The translations under genes and the position numbers were made by a program. Below the pieces are notes generated by a model. The model ran no database searches. It saw nothing but the letters and a program-made list of their open reading frames with translations, and was not told where the DNA came from. 64,000 nt of DNA, from assembly GCF_014109805.1 (NCBI RefSeq), contig NZ_CP059400.1:3743001-3807000 (forward strand), read 5' to 3'. The stretch's first letter is position 1. Every line of letters starts with the position of its first letter. This DNA comes from Legionella sp. PC1000 (GTDB lineage: Bacteria; Pseudomonadota; Gammaproteobacteria; Legionellales; Legionellaceae). Shown here one piece after another: positions 24,445-32,472 of the stretch.

Positions 24445-26019
24445 ATGAGACACCATGTTGATCAAAATCAGGTAATCCATAGATTAAACCAGTATCTTAA
24501 ATGGCATAATATGCCCGTACAAATGAATAATGAAGGGATTTGTAACGGTCTTGCGACTATGTATGCAAAATATGTTCTGGAAGGAAAGGAAGAGCAATTT
24601 TTTAAGATACTCGAACAGATAGTAAAGAAAAGCCCTGATTCTGCAATGGAATCTGATATAAACCAATTTGTCTATGATGTGGTTTTAACTTTATTTCCTG
24701 AGCAATTTGATAAAGAGTTAAGTCAGGTCAGTTCAATCCGCGCATTGACTATCAACAATAAACCAATGAAATCCTCCTTTGATTTTGCCCTAACGACCAG
24801 CGATAAAAATTGGGAAGAAATTTTTAAAACACTCGCATTGCAACAAAATGAAGTAATACGTATTGGAGGTACTATGCATGCTGTGTCCGTTAGAAAGGTA
24901 GATAATAAATATGTTGTGTACGATCCCAATTATTCTTCAGGTACGAAGGAGTTTGGAAGTGAAAGAGAACTGATTGCCGAGTTACATAATAAAGTACTTA
25001 GATATCGGAATGGGAAAGCTTTGGGAATGACGCTTAGTGTCATCCGACATCCAGAAAACAATGAACCTAGAGTTTTCCCTAAAGTTTCCGAACTTTATGA
25101 TCGTTATTTAACTCAAGAAAATATTAATGATGAGGCTGTTTCCCATTTTGGTGGAAGATTTAATACTCTGGAAAAAGCAGCTGAATTTAATGATGCCGAT
25201 GTGATTCAGCATTTACTAAAAATCGGGGCAAAAGATAAAGAGCTTCGGGCTGTAAGAACTGCTGTTACCTATAATAACCCAGATGCTTTAGTCGCTTTAC
25301 TGGGTAAAAATAAGGATTCAGCAATTTTTGCCACCCTGTTTATAGATGCTCTGGCACATGGGCGGGAAAAAATTTATGACAAGTTACTCGATCTGAAAGG
25401 AGCTTTGCCATTTAATAACCCAGTTCATGTAATTCAAGCAGCTGCGAAGGGGGGTAATCCGCATCTACTCACAAAAGTACTTACTTATTATAGAGGTTCC
25501 AAGTTAGAATTTGATGACCTGCACAAAGTGATACCTGATGCCATTCACAGCGGGAGTACAGCATGTGTCAGGATGCTTGTTGAACAATTCGTTATTAGAA
25601 AGCAACCTTTAAGTGTTGAAAAAAACATGGAATATTTATTGGAGTCGATCAAACATAATCAACCTCATATGGTAGGCTATTTTATTAAAAATATTCCGCC
25701 AGAATATTTAAAAACAATTTCCATGAGTGTTTCTGCAGTTGAGAAAACTGATTTGTATGTGTTACGTCAGTTACAAGCTCATGGTGTTCCTTTTTCAGAA
25801 ACAGCCAAGGTAGCCATTGATGCAAAGGAGCATCAATCGGTTAAATTGGGCCTTAGGATTAGTATTGTTTTACATAAATTTACTGATTTAATACACAGTG
25901 GAGTGACTTATGATCACGCTCATTTTAAGGAAATAAAGGATAAGCTTTCTACGGTTAAAAATGAACTGCAGGAAAATCAAAAAGGTGATGAAGAGATCCC
26001 GGTTGGTAAGACATTTTGA
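24445..26019 (+). CDS. Cysteine-protease-like protein with ankyrin-like repeats, effector candidate
   Basis: A 524-residue protein. The N-terminal 165 residues show a papain-like triad in the right order: Cys33 in EGICNGLA, His145 in GGTMHAVSV and Asp160 in YVVYDPNY. The last two sit in consecutive strands as in C58/C39-type peptidases. Residues about 225-450 are degenerate ankyrin-type helix pairs, such as AAEFNDADVIQHLLKIGA and IQAAAKGGNPHLLTKVL. The tail is charged (ENQKGDEEIPVGKTF). It has a GGAG-type ribosome binding site and stands alone. The layout equals that of 8073-9986, and the triad is clearer here than in any other of the window's protease candidates. Translocation and substrate are inferred. 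Confidence 0.75.
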   Translation: MRHHVDQNQVIHRLNQYLKWHNMPVQMNNEGICNGLATMYAKYVLEGKEEQFFKILEQIVKKSPDSAMESDINQFVYDVVLTLFPEQFDKELSQVSSIRALTINNKPMKSSFDFALTTSDKNWEEIFKTLALQQNEVIRIGGTMHAVSVRKVDNKYVVYDPNYSSGTKEFGSERELIAELHNKVLRYRNGKALGMTLSVIRHPENNEPRVFPKVSELYDRYLTQENINDEAVSHFGGRFNTLEKAAEFNDADVIQHLLKIGAKDKELRAVRTAVTYNNPDALVALLGKNKDSAIFATLFIDALAHGREKIYDKLLDLKGALPFNNPVHVIQAAAKGGNPHLLTKVLTYYRGSKLEFDDLHKVIPDAIHSGSTACVRMLVEQFVIRKQPLSVEKNMEYLLESIKHNQPHMVGYFIKNIPPEYLKTISMSVSAVEKTDLYVLRQLQAHGVPFSETAKVAIDAKEHQSVKLGLRISIVLHKFTDLIHSGVTYDHAHFKEIKDKLSTVKNELQENQKGDEEIPVGKTF

Positions 26020-26106
26020 CCTTATTTGATGTATTTGTGTATTTAGATGATTTGCGCGTGTTTTATGCGCTATAGTATAAACAACATCATGTTAATAGAG
26101 ATTGCT

Positions 26107-26295
26107 ATGGTAGACGTCATTAATCTTAATAAAAAAAGAAAGACTAAAATTCGCTTGGAAAAAGAAAAAAAAGCTTCTGAAAATCGCATTAAATTCGGAA
26201 GGACAAAAAAAGAAAAGCAACTAGAGAAACAGGAAAATGAACGTAGTGAACGCCATCTAGATGGTCACAAGTTGGAAAAAAAAGAAAAAAAATAA
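26107..26295 (+). CDS. DUF4169 family small basic protein
   Basis: A 62-residue lysine-rich protein. The start at ATG 26107 gives MVDVINLNKKRKTK, the typical DUF4169 beginning, and the conserved middle ENRIKFGRTKKEK and end RHLDGHKLE follow. Almost every other residue is charged, so it is probably one long helix or disordered. The function of the family is unknown; it may bind nucleic acid. Earlier in-frame ATGs exist but add residues not found in the family. The gene follows the protease-ankyrin gene by 87 bases and may have its own promoter. Confidence 0.8.
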   Translation: MVDVINLNKKRKTKIRLEKEKKASENRIKFGRTKKEKQLEKQENERSERHLDGHKLEKKEKK

Positions 26296-26585
26296 AGGAG
26301 CACGTTTTTGCAATAGAATTATTTTCAAATCCATTTTTCATAGAACACTTATTCAGTGTTACTTTGCCGAAACATTTTTATTTGATAAGCAAACCTGGCT
26401 ATTCAACTGGCAGTTGCGCAACCAGGATTTGTAATTTTACCCCAATAAATCAAATCAACAACTCATTGCGAGTAATTAACCTTCTCAAGGCGTGTAAATA
26501 CCGATATAATTGCACCGCGTATTTAAGAATGCGTTCTGCTAAGACGATACAATCGCCTATTGATCCTGATTAAGAAGAAGTCATC

Positions 26586-27794
26586 ATGTTATCCAGAGTA
26601 TTTCCGCTACCCCTTGTAGCCCTCATCGTTATCTCACTATTAGGTTGCTGTATGGAGATTGATATTTCCTTACCCAGCTTTCCTAGCATTATGACTTATT
26701 TCGGTAGTACCGAAGCACAAGTGCAAAACACATTAAGTCTTAATTTTTTAGCATTTTGTATTTCCGGTTTGCTGTACGGGCCATTATCCGAAACTTTGGG
26801 GCGGCGTGGGTTAATGATTTTTGGAGCAACTTGTTTCTTAATTGGAGCAGTTGGCTGTGTGTTTTCATTTTCCATATACCAATTGATGTTTTGGCGTTTT
26901 ATTCAGGGTTTAGGCGCCAGCAGCACTTTAGTGATGGGCTTTGCCATGATTTCTGATCGGTATAGTGGCGAAGTGGCTGCAAATTATATTGGTAAAATTA
27001 ACGCCTATGTCACTATTTTTATGGCAGCAGCCCCTATTTTAGGCAGCGCTATTATCAATTATTTTACTTGGCGAGCTAATTTTACCTTCATTGCGATTAT
27101 TGCTTTGATTTCATGGCTTTTTCTGATAGTGCAATTACCAGAAACCAAAACGGAAAAACAACCTTTAAATATTTTGACCATATTTAAAGACTATCGGACA
27201 ATTTGTTCTCATGGTAAGTTTTTAATTTATGCCGGTATGCCCAATATGTTAGTTACGGCCTATTTAACTTTTGTAGGGAGTGCCTCGTTTTATTATATTA
27301 ATACCTGCAAATTATCTTATTTCCAATTTGCTATGCAACAAGGGTTAATTGTATTGTTGTTTTCGCTCACCAGTTTTTATGCCGAGAAAGTGATTGCACG
27401 AATCGGTGCTCGAAAAGCAGTTCATTTGGGGATGGTGTGTTGTACCATATCCATTATTCTTTTCACATTTTTTGCTTTCCAATATCCAGATTCTCCACGT
27501 TGGATTACATTTGCTATGTGCTGGATGGCAGTAGGTTGCGCATTTCCAATGAGCGTCACTTTCGCCCAATCATTGGAAATTTTACCTAATCTCAAGGGAA
27601 CGTGCTCTTCATTCATTATGTCAACACGCTTGTTTATTTCCTCCGGAGCTGTTGCTTTAACAGGCCTTTTATTTGATGGTTCGATGCGGCCAGTTGCCCT
27701 TGTTATTGATGGAGCGATCATTTTAGGAATTGGCATGTATTTCGTAATTGAACGCATGATGCTTCCTGAGGAAAGCCTATTGAAGGTAACTTAA
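26586..27794 (+). CDS. MFS drug exporter, Bcr/CflA type
   Basis: A 402-residue inner membrane protein with 12 predicted helices. The first helix carries the Bcr/CflA mark CMEIDISLPSFPSI, and the loop between helices 2 and 3 has the MFS motif A, here GPLSETLGRRGLMIFG. Motif C-like glycines follow in helix 5. These pumps export drugs or metabolites using the proton gradient; the substrate here is unknown. AAGAAG lies just before the ATG. A fragment of the CCTGGTTGC/GCAA repeat family lies upstream near 26390-26431. Confidence 0.85.
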   Translation: MLSRVFPLPLVALIVISLLGCCMEIDISLPSFPSIMTYFGSTEAQVQNTLSLNFLAFCISGLLYGPLSETLGRRGLMIFGATCFLIGAVGCVFSFSIYQLMFWRFIQGLGASSTLVMGFAMISDRYSGEVAANYIGKINAYVTIFMAAAPILGSAIINYFTWRANFTFIAIIALISWLFLIVQLPETKTEKQPLNILTIFKDYRTICSHGKFLIYAGMPNMLVTAYLTFVGSASFYYINTCKLSYFQFAMQQGLIVLLFSLTSFYAEKVIARIGARKAVHLGMVCCTISIILFTFFAFQYPDSPRWITFAMCWMAVGCAFPMSVTFAQSLEILPNLKGTCSSFIMSTRLFISSGAVALTGLLFDGSMRPVALVIDGAIILGIGMYFVIERMMLPEESLLKVT

Positions 27795-27961
27795 GTTCCG
27801 TAAAAGGACGATTAAAAATCAACTGCGTCGAAAACGATCCTCGCTTCGCGCACAATATGAGTTGCTTTAGGTAGTGCTTGTTGCATCCCAATTATATGTT
27901 TATCATGATATTTTATCTGTGCATTTCAAAATGCATTGTGCAATGCAGTACGAACTAAATA

Positions 27962-28591
27962 ATGCAGTTTACTTATAATTACAAACAACCTGACGAATAT
28001 CATTTTAGTCTTGATTCAATTCACCTGGCGAGATTTGTCGCAACACAATTGAAATCCCACACGGATCTTGGTTCATTACGCGTATTAGATCTATGCGCAG
28101 GCTGCGGAGTGATTGGGATTGAACTATCGTGGCATCTTCACGGAATCCGGCAGATTGATTTTATAGAGATCCAGGATATTTATACTGAATATTTTTATCA
28201 AAACGTGGCTATCGTCAATCGCCCTGAATTGCAATTTCGCTGGCATCTTTTAAATTATGATGAATTACATGAGAAAAAATGGGAAGGCCAATTTGATTTA
28301 ATTATCAGTAATCCTCCCTATTTCCAACAAGGGCACGGAATGCTTTCCCCTTCCAAATTTAAAAATCGCTGTAGATTTTATTTAGATAGCTCTTTTCAGA
28401 GTTATATTCGAGCGCTGGAAAATTCGCTGGCAAACCAAGGCAAAGCTTATTTTTTATTACGCCCATTACAACATCATGGTTTTGATTTATTTTCAGATAT
28501 ACAAAAAATACTCCAGGAAACAGCAGTAACAGCAAAAAAAATATCACATACCCGTGGTACGGATATTATTTTATTAGAAAAACTGAATTGA
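27962..28591 (+). CDS. N6-adenine methyltransferase, TrmN6-like
   Basis: A 209-residue SAM-dependent methyltransferase. The SAM loop is VLDLCAGCGVIGIELS, and the catalytic motif IISNPPYF is of the N-P-P-Y type used for exocyclic amino groups on adenine. The early phrase FSLDSIHLARF matches proteins of the tRNA1(Val) adenine-37 methyltransferase group (TrmN6/YfiC). It is slightly shorter than E. coli TrmN6, and its final domain is reduced, so the tRNA target is probable but not certain. It is a single gene. Confidence 0.75.
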   Translation: MQFTYNYKQPDEYHFSLDSIHLARFVATQLKSHTDLGSLRVLDLCAGCGVIGIELSWHLHGIRQIDFIEIQDIYTEYFYQNVAIVNRPELQFRWHLLNYDELHEKKWEGQFDLIISNPPYFQQGHGMLSPSKFKNRCRFYLDSSFQSYIRALENSLANQGKAYFLLRPLQHHGFDLFSDIQKILQETAVTAKKISHTRGTDIILLEKLN

Positions 28592-28762
28592 CATTCTTTT
28601 ACTCGAAAGATTAAGTCAAAAGCATGGCTTAATGGAGTAGCCACTGACGTTGGGCCTGGGGTTTTTGACACTGCGGCAAAATACTGAGATTCCTTTAAGA
28701 GAAACTTGAATAAGGCCAATCAATAACTACAGAGTTTTTTAATTCAAAAACTTAGAAGTAAT

Positions 28763-29017
28763 TTAGGCCTTAAAGGTATCTTTGAAATACCCAACTCTTA
28801 AATCATCTTCAAAATCAGTTGGCCAAATGCTTGAGTGCCCTGTATTGTAAGTTTTCGTTATATCAGTGGATTTACATCTTATGCTAACTTTTCCCACTGT
28901 AAAATAAGGATCTTGTGTATAATCCGTTTCATCTTTCTCAGTTAATTCAAAATCATTCTCATCATACCCATACCGGGAAAGTATGTCTTTATATTCATCA
29001 AGAAGGTCAGCTTCCAT
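28763..29017 (-). CDS. Small acidic protein, unknown
   Basis: An 84-residue acidic protein. TAGGAG lies nine bases before the ATG, which supports expression. The first 40 residues are rich in Asp and Glu (MEADLLDEYKDILSRYGYDE). The second half looks like beta strands (YFTVGKVSIRCKSTDI) and ends FKDTFKA. The family is not recognised. Acidic small proteins of this size are sometimes immunity or chaperone proteins, but nothing here tests that. Confidence 0.5.
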   Translation of the reverse strand: MEADLLDEYKDILSRYGYDENDFELTEKDETDYTQDPYFTVGKVSIRCKSTDITKTYNTGHSSIWPTDFEDDLRVGYFKDTFKA

Positions 29018-29119
29018 TAGTTTTAACTCCTAAAATTAAAATTATAGTAGGTAATAATATTAATATAATCGCTAACGAATAATGTAGTTAATGCAAATAC
29101 TTATTCTTTTGATTTTTAA

Positions 29120-29344
29120 TTAATTTTATGGATATACCAAACAAACTGCCCAGGCTTAACCGGTGAAAGTCCAGCATTTTATCGTGTGGTAAAAGCGGTA
29201 AATCCTGGTTACAAGCAATTAAATATTCGATACATCGCTGAAAAACCAGGCCAGATTTACTCCGACGTCCCGCGGAAACGCATTGAGAGTTCCTCACAAA
29301 TCGAAACAGGAAAATACCTATTCTACATCTACAGTGATGCCTGA
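29120..29344 (+). pseudogene. Possible C-terminal gene remnant
   Basis: An open frame of 74 codons ends in TGA at 29342-29344 but has no start codon; a TAA precedes it at 29117-29119. The translation reads like protein: TNCPGLTGESPAFYRVVKAV, then YKQLNIRYIAEKPGQIY and KYLFYIYSDA. It could be the tail of a lost gene, most of which is gone. I do not recognise the parent family. The opposite strand has an overlapping frame with poorer composition. Confidence 0.25.
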
Positions 29345-29470
29345 AAGGTGAGACAGTTGCAAGCAACTGAACTACGCTTGCTATTTCCTCTGAATCTTGG
29401 CTATTCTAAATAATATTAGTATTGGGGAAACACAATTGTTGTGCGTGTTCCAATTCAAGGAGGAGACCCT

Positions 29471-30475
29471 ATGTCGCTATTAATCAATTACATGAAGACG
29501 TTACGCTTCCTCATAAGACGGAATGACTTGAGTTCTTTTGTCAAAGAGCACGACCGCTTGTTCTCTCTTGCGAAGCAGACTCATAACCATACAGTCGTTG
29601 CTACCCATTATTATGACCTCATGGCTGAGGTGATTGAAATTGCTTATGGCAGCAGTTGGGTTTTTTATCCGCCCGATCATGAGGGACAATCACGCGAGGA
29701 GACCATTTCCAACTTGCATCAGCGGATTAATTCCGTACTCTGCCTTTTACCCGGGAAAACAGCCCTTGATATGGGTTGCGGTCTTGGTGGCGCGGCGCGC
29801 GATATTGCCCGGCTTTCCCAGGGGAAAGTGTTGGGGGTCACATTGTCTGAGGCCGAAGTAGAGCGGGCGAATGCCATCAATCGTGAACAAAATCTGGACC
29901 ACTTGTGCGAAGTCACCCAAGGGGATTACATACAAAATTTGCCGTTTCCTAACGATTTCCTGGCCTCAGTTTACAGCATTTACTCACTTAAATACATTTC
30001 CAAGGATTTGCTTCCACAAGTATTTGGGCACGTCCATCGTGTCATGGAACCCAATGGACGCTATGTAGTCTATGATGCGGTTCTGACACCTAAATACGAC
30101 GTGAATAATCCGCAGCATCGCGCACTGGTTGAGCGGATTGAGTTTGTGACCGGCATGCCGCCTCTGCACACAAGTGAAGATTTGCTAGATGCCGCTCGCA
30201 GCGTGGGCCTGAGCCTGGTCTCTGAAACAGAAATTTCAACAGATCTTGGATGGAGCTACTTTTTTACCGAAAACAAGCTCCTGGCCGGCACGCTTCGTTC
30301 TCGGGCAGTAGGCGGCGCGATTTTAGGCCTTGAAACGGTTCGCCTCTTTCCAAAAGGATTTACAGATTTCTACAACATTTTCATTGCCGGGACTGTGAAC
30401 GCCCTGGTCGATGCGGACCGCTTGGGCATTGTGTCGTTCTCTCGGTTGTTCGTCTTTAGCAAAACTGGCTCCTGA
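29471..30475 (+). CDS. Sterol C-24-methyltransferase-like (Erg6/SMT family) methyltransferase
   Basis: A 334-residue SAM methyltransferase starting at ATG 29471 after a textbook AAGGAGGAG. The early YGSSWVFYPP stands where sterol methyltransferases have their G-W-G-x-S-F-H-F region. The SAM loop is LDMGCGLGGAARDIAR, close to the SMT form GCGVGGP. Downstream, TPKYDVNNPQHRALVERIEF and the following GMPPLHTSEDLLDAARSVGL closely parallel the Erg6 sequence T-x-K-Y-D-x-N-N-P-x-H and its next helix. The C-terminal 100 residues fit a sterol-type end domain. Similarity reaches well past the SAM fold, so a sterol or sterol-like acceptor is likely. The next two genes are also steroid-type enzymes. Confidence 0.8.
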   Translation: MSLLINYMKTLRFLIRRNDLSSFVKEHDRLFSLAKQTHNHTVVATHYYDLMAEVIEIAYGSSWVFYPPDHEGQSREETISNLHQRINSVLCLLPGKTALDMGCGLGGAARDIARLSQGKVLGVTLSEAEVERANAINREQNLDHLCEVTQGDYIQNLPFPNDFLASVYSIYSLKYISKDLLPQVFGHVHRVMEPNGRYVVYDAVLTPKYDVNNPQHRALVERIEFVTGMPPLHTSEDLLDAARSVGLSLVSETEISTDLGWSYFFTENKLLAGTLRSRAVGGAILGLETVRLFPKGFTDFYNIFIAGTVNALVDADRLGIVSFSRLFVFSKTGS

Positions 30476-30587
30476 TGTTTTAAATAAAGCTAATGTGGTT
30501 AAGCGCGTTAGCTGAGAAGCTGGCAATATGTTATGTAGCGATATTAGGACTCGAACTTTAAAATGCTGGATAGGAAGTTAAAAAACC

Positions 30588-31583
30588 ATGAAAATCTTGG
30601 TCACGGGAGCTAGTGGACACATTGGAAATAACCTCATTGCTGAGTTTATTAAAAAACACTATGATGTCCGAATACTGGTGCGGGGCGAAATACCCAAATA
30701 CCTCTCTCATTTTCCTTTGGAGGTGTACCAAGGCGATATTTTAAATCTGGAGTCTTTGTATCATGCTACTCGAGATATCGATACCGTTTTTCATTTAGCC
30801 GCAAAAATTGCTATTACCAATCGAGAAGAAGAAGAAGTCCGTAAAACAAACATCCAAGGCACCCAAAATGTGGTCAATGCGTGTCTTAAAAATCACGTAA
30901 AAAAGCTAGTTCATTTTAGTTCCATTCACACTCTAATGCAAAGCTCTAAAAAATCCAATATTTCTCAAATTTTAAATGAAAATTGCCCTCTTGCTTTAGA
31001 ATCCGTGAATCTTTACGATCAATCTAAAGCCCATGCCGAAAAGATAGTACTTGATAGTTGTGAGCAAGGATTAAATGCAATTGTGGTTAATCCCACAGGA
31101 GTAATTGGCCCAAATGACTATAAATTATCCCTCATGGGAACTGCAATCATTAAAATATATAAAGGGCACATCCCTTTCTTGGTCCGCGGGGGATTTAATT
31201 TTGTTGACGTTCGCGACGTGGTTCAAGGAGCAATCACTGCTGCGGAAAAAGGCAAATCCGGGGAACGCTATATCTTGGGAGGCCACGACATAAACATGCA
31301 TCAGTTGGTCAGACTGATATCGATTGTAAGACAAAAAAAAATGACTCGCTTGTTTCTTCCCCCAAACATGCTTTACTTTGTGGTGCCCTTCATGGAGTTT
31401 TTTTCCAAAATCACAAATACAGAGCCGCTTTTTACAAAATACTCCATCGACACGTTGAAGTATCCACCAACGGTGGATTGTACGAAAGCTGAAAATGAAT
31501 TAGGGTACAAAATAACGGAAATCGAAACAACAATCCACGATACTCTCCATTGGTTTTCACAGAGTGGAAAAATTAAATTATGA
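30588..31583 (+). CDS. NAD-dependent epimerase/3beta-hydroxysteroid dehydrogenase-like SDR
   Basis: A 331-residue extended short-chain dehydrogenase. The NAD loop is TGASGHIGNNL at residues 6-16. The catalytic serine lies in HFSSIHTL and the Tyr-x-x-x-Lys pair in YDQSKAHAEK (about 143-152). The C-terminal domain has a hydrophobic patch (NMLYFVVPFMEFF) that may dip into membrane, as in 3beta-HSD/Erg26-type enzymes. It overlaps the steroid 5alpha-reductase-like gene by 4 bases (ATGA), so the two are translated together. It would oxidise a hydroxyl on a sterol ring or a related lipid. Dihydroflavonol reductase-like activity on a small molecule is the alternative. Confidence 0.8.
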   Translation: MKILVTGASGHIGNNLIAEFIKKHYDVRILVRGEIPKYLSHFPLEVYQGDILNLESLYHATRDIDTVFHLAAKIAITNREEEEVRKTNIQGTQNVVNACLKNHVKKLVHFSSIHTLMQSSKKSNISQILNENCPLALESVNLYDQSKAHAEKIVLDSCEQGLNAIVVNPTGVIGPNDYKLSLMGTAIIKIYKGHIPFLVRGGFNFVDVRDVVQGAITAAEKGKSGERYILGGHDINMHQLVRLISIVRQKKMTRLFLPPNMLYFVVPFMEFFSKITNTEPLFTKYSIDTLKYPPTVDCTKAENELGYKITEIETTIHDTLHWFSQSGKIKL

Positions 31584-32329
31584 CTCAAAACAATCTCACC
31601 TTATTTCTTTATTTCTGGAGTGCCTTGGCTATTGTGGTATTTTTCACCCTTTTTTTCAAACGAGCGCCTTATGGGCGTTATGACCAAAGGGACACATGGC
31701 TTAAAATCCCTGCAAAGATTTCCTGGTGTTTTATGGAGTTGCCCTCTGTGATCACATTTCTGGTTATTTTTCTGATGGCAAGACCATCTGCTTCTACCTG
31801 GGTATTTTTTGGAATGTGGCAATTCCATTACGTCTATCGCTCCTTAATTTATCCGTTTCGCTTGAACAATGCAAAGCAGGTTCCAATTTTTATCACGATA
31901 TCGGCCACGTTGTTTACGACGGTGAATGGTTTTGTAAATGCCTATTGGCTCACTCATTTTCAAGAAATTACCTTTTCAACGTTACAAACACCCCATTTTA
32001 TCGTTGGTTTTATACTTTTTGCTTCAGGATTTATAATCCATCAAAATTCGGACAACCTTTTGTTTGATATGAATAAAAATAAAAAACCCGGAGCCTACAA
32101 AATACCCTACGGAGGAATGTTTCGTTTTTTGAGCAGCCCAAATTACTTTGGCGAAATGCTCCAATGGATTGGTTGGGGAGTGGCGACTTGGTCCCTTGCT
32201 GGTTTTTCTTTTACTTTGTGGACCATAGCCAATTTAGCTCCGCGGGCGATCGCGCATCATCGTTGGTATCGCTCACATTTTTCCAATTATCCTAAGGAAA
32301 GAAAAGCGCTTATCCCGTTTCTTCTTTGA
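31580..32329 (+). CDS. 3-oxo-5alpha-steroid 4-dehydrogenase (steroid 5alpha-reductase) family
   Basis: A 249-residue membrane protein with about six helices. It carries the marks of the eukaryotic SRD5A/DET2 family: APYGRYDQRDTWLKIPAKIS near the N-terminus, ELPSV, LIYPFRLNN, and the NADPH/substrate end GGMFRFLSSPNYFGEMLQWI (about 193-212), followed by AHHRWYRSHFSNYPKERKAL. The length is close to that of human and plant enzymes. It would reduce the C4-C5 double bond of a 3-oxo-steroid in the inner membrane, or in a host membrane if exported. Its last 11 codons are duplicated at 35153-35188, where the copy differs only at synonymous positions. Confidence 0.88.
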   Translation: MTQNNLTLFLYFWSALAIVVFFTLFFKRAPYGRYDQRDTWLKIPAKISWCFMELPSVITFLVIFLMARPSASTWVFFGMWQFHYVYRSLIYPFRLNNAKQVPIFITISATLFTTVNGFVNAYWLTHFQEITFSTLQTPHFIVGFILFASGFIIHQNSDNLLFDMNKNKKPGAYKIPYGGMFRFLSSPNYFGEMLQWIGWGVATWSLAGFSFTLWTIANLAPRAIAHHRWYRSHFSNYPKERKALIPFLL

Positions 32330-32472
32330 AAAATTCAACTTATTGCGTAAGGATAATGCTGCAATGTGGAGGCGTATACTATAACTACAGTTACGTACCT
32401 GAAATGGGCTGTCATCCCCCTCAAAATGGTTGCCTAAAATTATTCCACAGTGCGGCGACATTGGATCAATAG

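Noticed and set aside
26364..26573. Plus-strand frame of 69 codons before the MFS gene
   Set aside because: It covers the CCTGGTTGC repeat fragment, has no ribosome binding site, and its translation does not look like a folded protein.
29088..29366. Minus-strand frame of 92 codons
   Set aside because: Its composition is poor and it overlaps a more protein-like plus-strand frame. No ribosome binding site or family.
13736..32329. One sterol operon including the desaturase-family gene
   Set aside because: The desaturase-family gene is about 15 kb away from the sterol-type cluster, with many unrelated genes between. A functional link is possible but not an operon.
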